A DNA stretch of 64,000 nt from Vitellaria paradoxa. Its lineage: Eukaryota; Streptophyta; Magnoliopsida; Ericales; Sapotaceae. Shown piece after piece: positions 61,750 through 64,000 of this stretch. Each line of letters opens with the position of its first letter. Positions within the stretch are counted from its first letter, which is position 1. Under the pieces are notes generated by a model. That model was not told the origin of the DNA and searched no databases. It saw only the letters and a list, made by a program, of their open reading frames with translations. A program made the position numbers and the translations under genes. The stretch spans positions 57,918,590 through 57,982,589 of the forward strand of contig CM034237.1 of assembly GCA_019916065.1 (NCBI GenBank). The letters are read 5' to 3'.

Positions 61750-64000
61750 TGCTTCTTCTCTCTGTGACCAGTAATAATTAATGGCACTATTTGAATAACA
61801 AATTTAATTCTGAAAGAAAAATTAAGTATCAAAGAAATTATCGTAGACTGAAGCAGAATTACATAACAAATATTTGAAAGCCAAGCAGGTGAAAATTCAA
61901 AAACCCAAGTTGAAAAAGTGAACCTCTCGATGGATAGGGTGAAGAAATACCAGAATTTATAGATGAAAAGATCAGAGATAAATGATGGAGCTAGCAGAGA
62001 GGGGTAACCAAAGTTTATATACATAAATAAATAAATTCATATCATCTTTTGTAAATCATGAAATGATCAGATCAATAAAGACCATTCAGTAACCTTATCA
62101 AGAGCAGTAAGGAGAGAGATGAGATGAGGTTACCTTTTTCCCAGGATTGGCGCGGGGCTGTTGTCTGGCAAAGTCTTGAAGAGAAAGTGAATACAGATTC
62201 TTGACAATCGTTTAGTCGTTATTGTACCTAATATCCTTCAAGATTCTTTGCATTACCATTTGATGAATATGAGCTTGTATCTGCAATGAATGAGAGGTTG
62301 ATCTTTGACTTGTTAAAAAAGCAAGTAATCGGGGAAAGAAAAAAAACATAAAAAAAACTTTTATTGGAATCCGTAAGAAGGAATCTCCATGTGGGTGGAA
62401 GAGTAAGCTTGTATATTTTTGGAGGTGGAAAGTGATGTCGACAAGGCCAAAAGCCATAAAGCTCAGGCACTCTTTGGTTTGGATTTTTTTTTTTTTTTTG
62501 CTTTTTATTTTAGTTATTTATTTTTGCGTAAAGCGATATTTTGTTACTTTAAAATTTAAAAAAAAAAACACTTACTAAATAAAAAATATTTTCACATATT
62601 TTAATTTTATGAAAAAGAAAAATGAAAAATAACCGAATGCCTGAACTCTAAGAGAGTGTAGAGATTGGTTTGTCGAGGGACTTTACTGGGCTGCATCCTC
62701 TTTGCATTCATTATCATATTCAATTACTGGTTATTTATTCTGGAATTTAAAATCCCAAATTTGCTATTACTTAGAAGATAAGAATTCTTCTACCAGCATC
62801 ATTTTTGGTGTCAGTTTATAATAATATAATAAAAATTATCAAATTAAAATTTAACATTTTAAATATATTTATATATTTTTAATTTAAAATATATAAATAA
62901 ATTTAAACTGTTAAATTTTACCTCCATTAAAATGTCCATATCAAGAGGCATAAACTATATATTTAAAGAAATCCAAATATAAGAAACAAAGAAATGGATG
63001 GTCCACTCAATAACGGATCCTTTTCTTACCACTCATTGAAGTCAACATCACAGGCCAGAGTCGACTCCCTCAGGATCGGCTCGTTTAGATACCATATTAT
63101 TTTTTTATTTATTTAACATAATGGGTTTGTTTATGTATGTTTGATAGCCTTTTTTTTTTTTTTTTGATTGCATTTTATCATAATTTTTTTTTAGTAAATA
63201 TTTGTAAATGAAAACTTGTCAGATATATATTTACAGTATCCAAACTAACCCGTTTAATGAACATAAGTATGGAACTTTAACCTCTACTGATTCAGAATCT
63301 TGTTTAATATTTGTTTCCAAAGCTGCCAGTAGATAGAAAACACAAGCTGTGGTTCAAACTAATCCAATTTAACTTAACCGGCCAGAGCATATAATTTTTG
63401 TTGACTGCTGCTCACAATTTCCAACTTCTTTGTGCATAACAAGTGTAATAAAATTAGTAGGACAAATTTTCTTAACTTGTGAAATTATGATTAGTTATTA
63501 AAGTTTGAGTTTGAAGCATGTCGCGATATAAAATTTATATATATATATATATAAATATTTTTCCACATATGGTACCTATGGTTCCTGTTTAAAGTATCAG
63601 ATTTCTTCAAAAAATAAAATAAAAAGGAAGTAAAATTTAAAAGACGCTTTTCACGTGCAAACGTAAACGGGCGGATGCGCACGGGGCAAGGGGTCAATTG
63701 ATCTAACTGAAAACAAATTTTTATGAAAAATAGTATAATTTTTAAAATTTTTTTAATTTCCGTCCCTATAAAATATATTTTTAAAAATCAATTATTCTTA
63801 TATCTCAAATAATTTACAAATTTTACCTATATTTTTATATCAGGTACACTGTTCTTACTTATCGATTTGATTTTAGTGTAACAAAATCTTGAATACTCCA
63901 TTGAACATACATACAAGTAATTACACACATATATATAGGTAATACTAAATTTTTAATAATAATTTTTTTAAATAAATGATGTGATTATTTTGTTACTTTA
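61750..64000. other. Upstream region of ENT gene B and spacer
   Basis: The first few hundred bases should hold the leader and promoter of ENT gene B. Beyond about 62500 the sequence is AT-rich with poly(T) tracts and (TA)n runs (63536-63553). No gene is recognised up to the window end. Confidence 0.45.

Overview
The window is nuclear DNA of a dicotyledonous flowering plant. The supporting evidence is spliced genes with short GT-AG introns, plant-only or plant-type families (R2R3-MYB, WRC-domain JmjC, ENT-type nucleoside transporters), AT-rich spacers, and many plant transposons (Ty1/copia, CACTA, LINE, SINE and short inverted-repeat elements). The spacer repeats resemble those of woody eudicots, but I cannot name the species from this sequence.

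Layout. Bases 1-3012 are the 5' part of a Ty1/copia retrotransposon on the minus strand: a 219-bp LTR, an initiator-Met-tRNA primer site, and an open gag-protease-integrase frame leaving the window at the left edge. An R2R3-MYB gene of the MYB41/74/102 type follows at 6458-7917 (+). From 7918 to about 26,500 there is no host gene I can support. This stretch holds a degraded CACTA transposon of about 8 kb (14116-22179) with two smaller CACTA elements nested in it (16775-18582 and 18861-20258). Both nested elements have exact 3-bp target duplications and share a tRNA-like segment. Further on is an inverted-repeat element with about 217-bp tandem repeats built on a 20-bp perfect palindrome (23081-24497).

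An ADCK2-like ABC1/UbiB atypical kinase gene lies at 27397-32502 (+), with a LINE tail and a small inverted-repeat element in its introns. A KDM3-type JmjC gene with WRC and RING-like domains runs across 34452-43308 (-). Its twelve exons can be placed with good splice sites, but several single-base frameshifts interrupt the frame, and two JmjC iron ligands are replaced. A short intact ORF with a complete RNase H catalytic set is at 46973-47593 (-), and a SINE with a 12-bp target duplication is at 49191-49453. Two complete nine-exon equilibrative nucleoside transporter genes stand head to tail on the minus strand (50304-53191 and 57681-61749). They are a tandem duplication with nearly the same exon lengths.

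The host genes do not form one pathway: a transcription factor, an organellar kinase, a chromatin protein (probably dead) and two membrane transporters. The main novelty is in the repeats: the nested CACTA cluster with shared tRNA-like cargo, the palindromic satellite inside a DNA transposon, and the decay of the JmjC gene.
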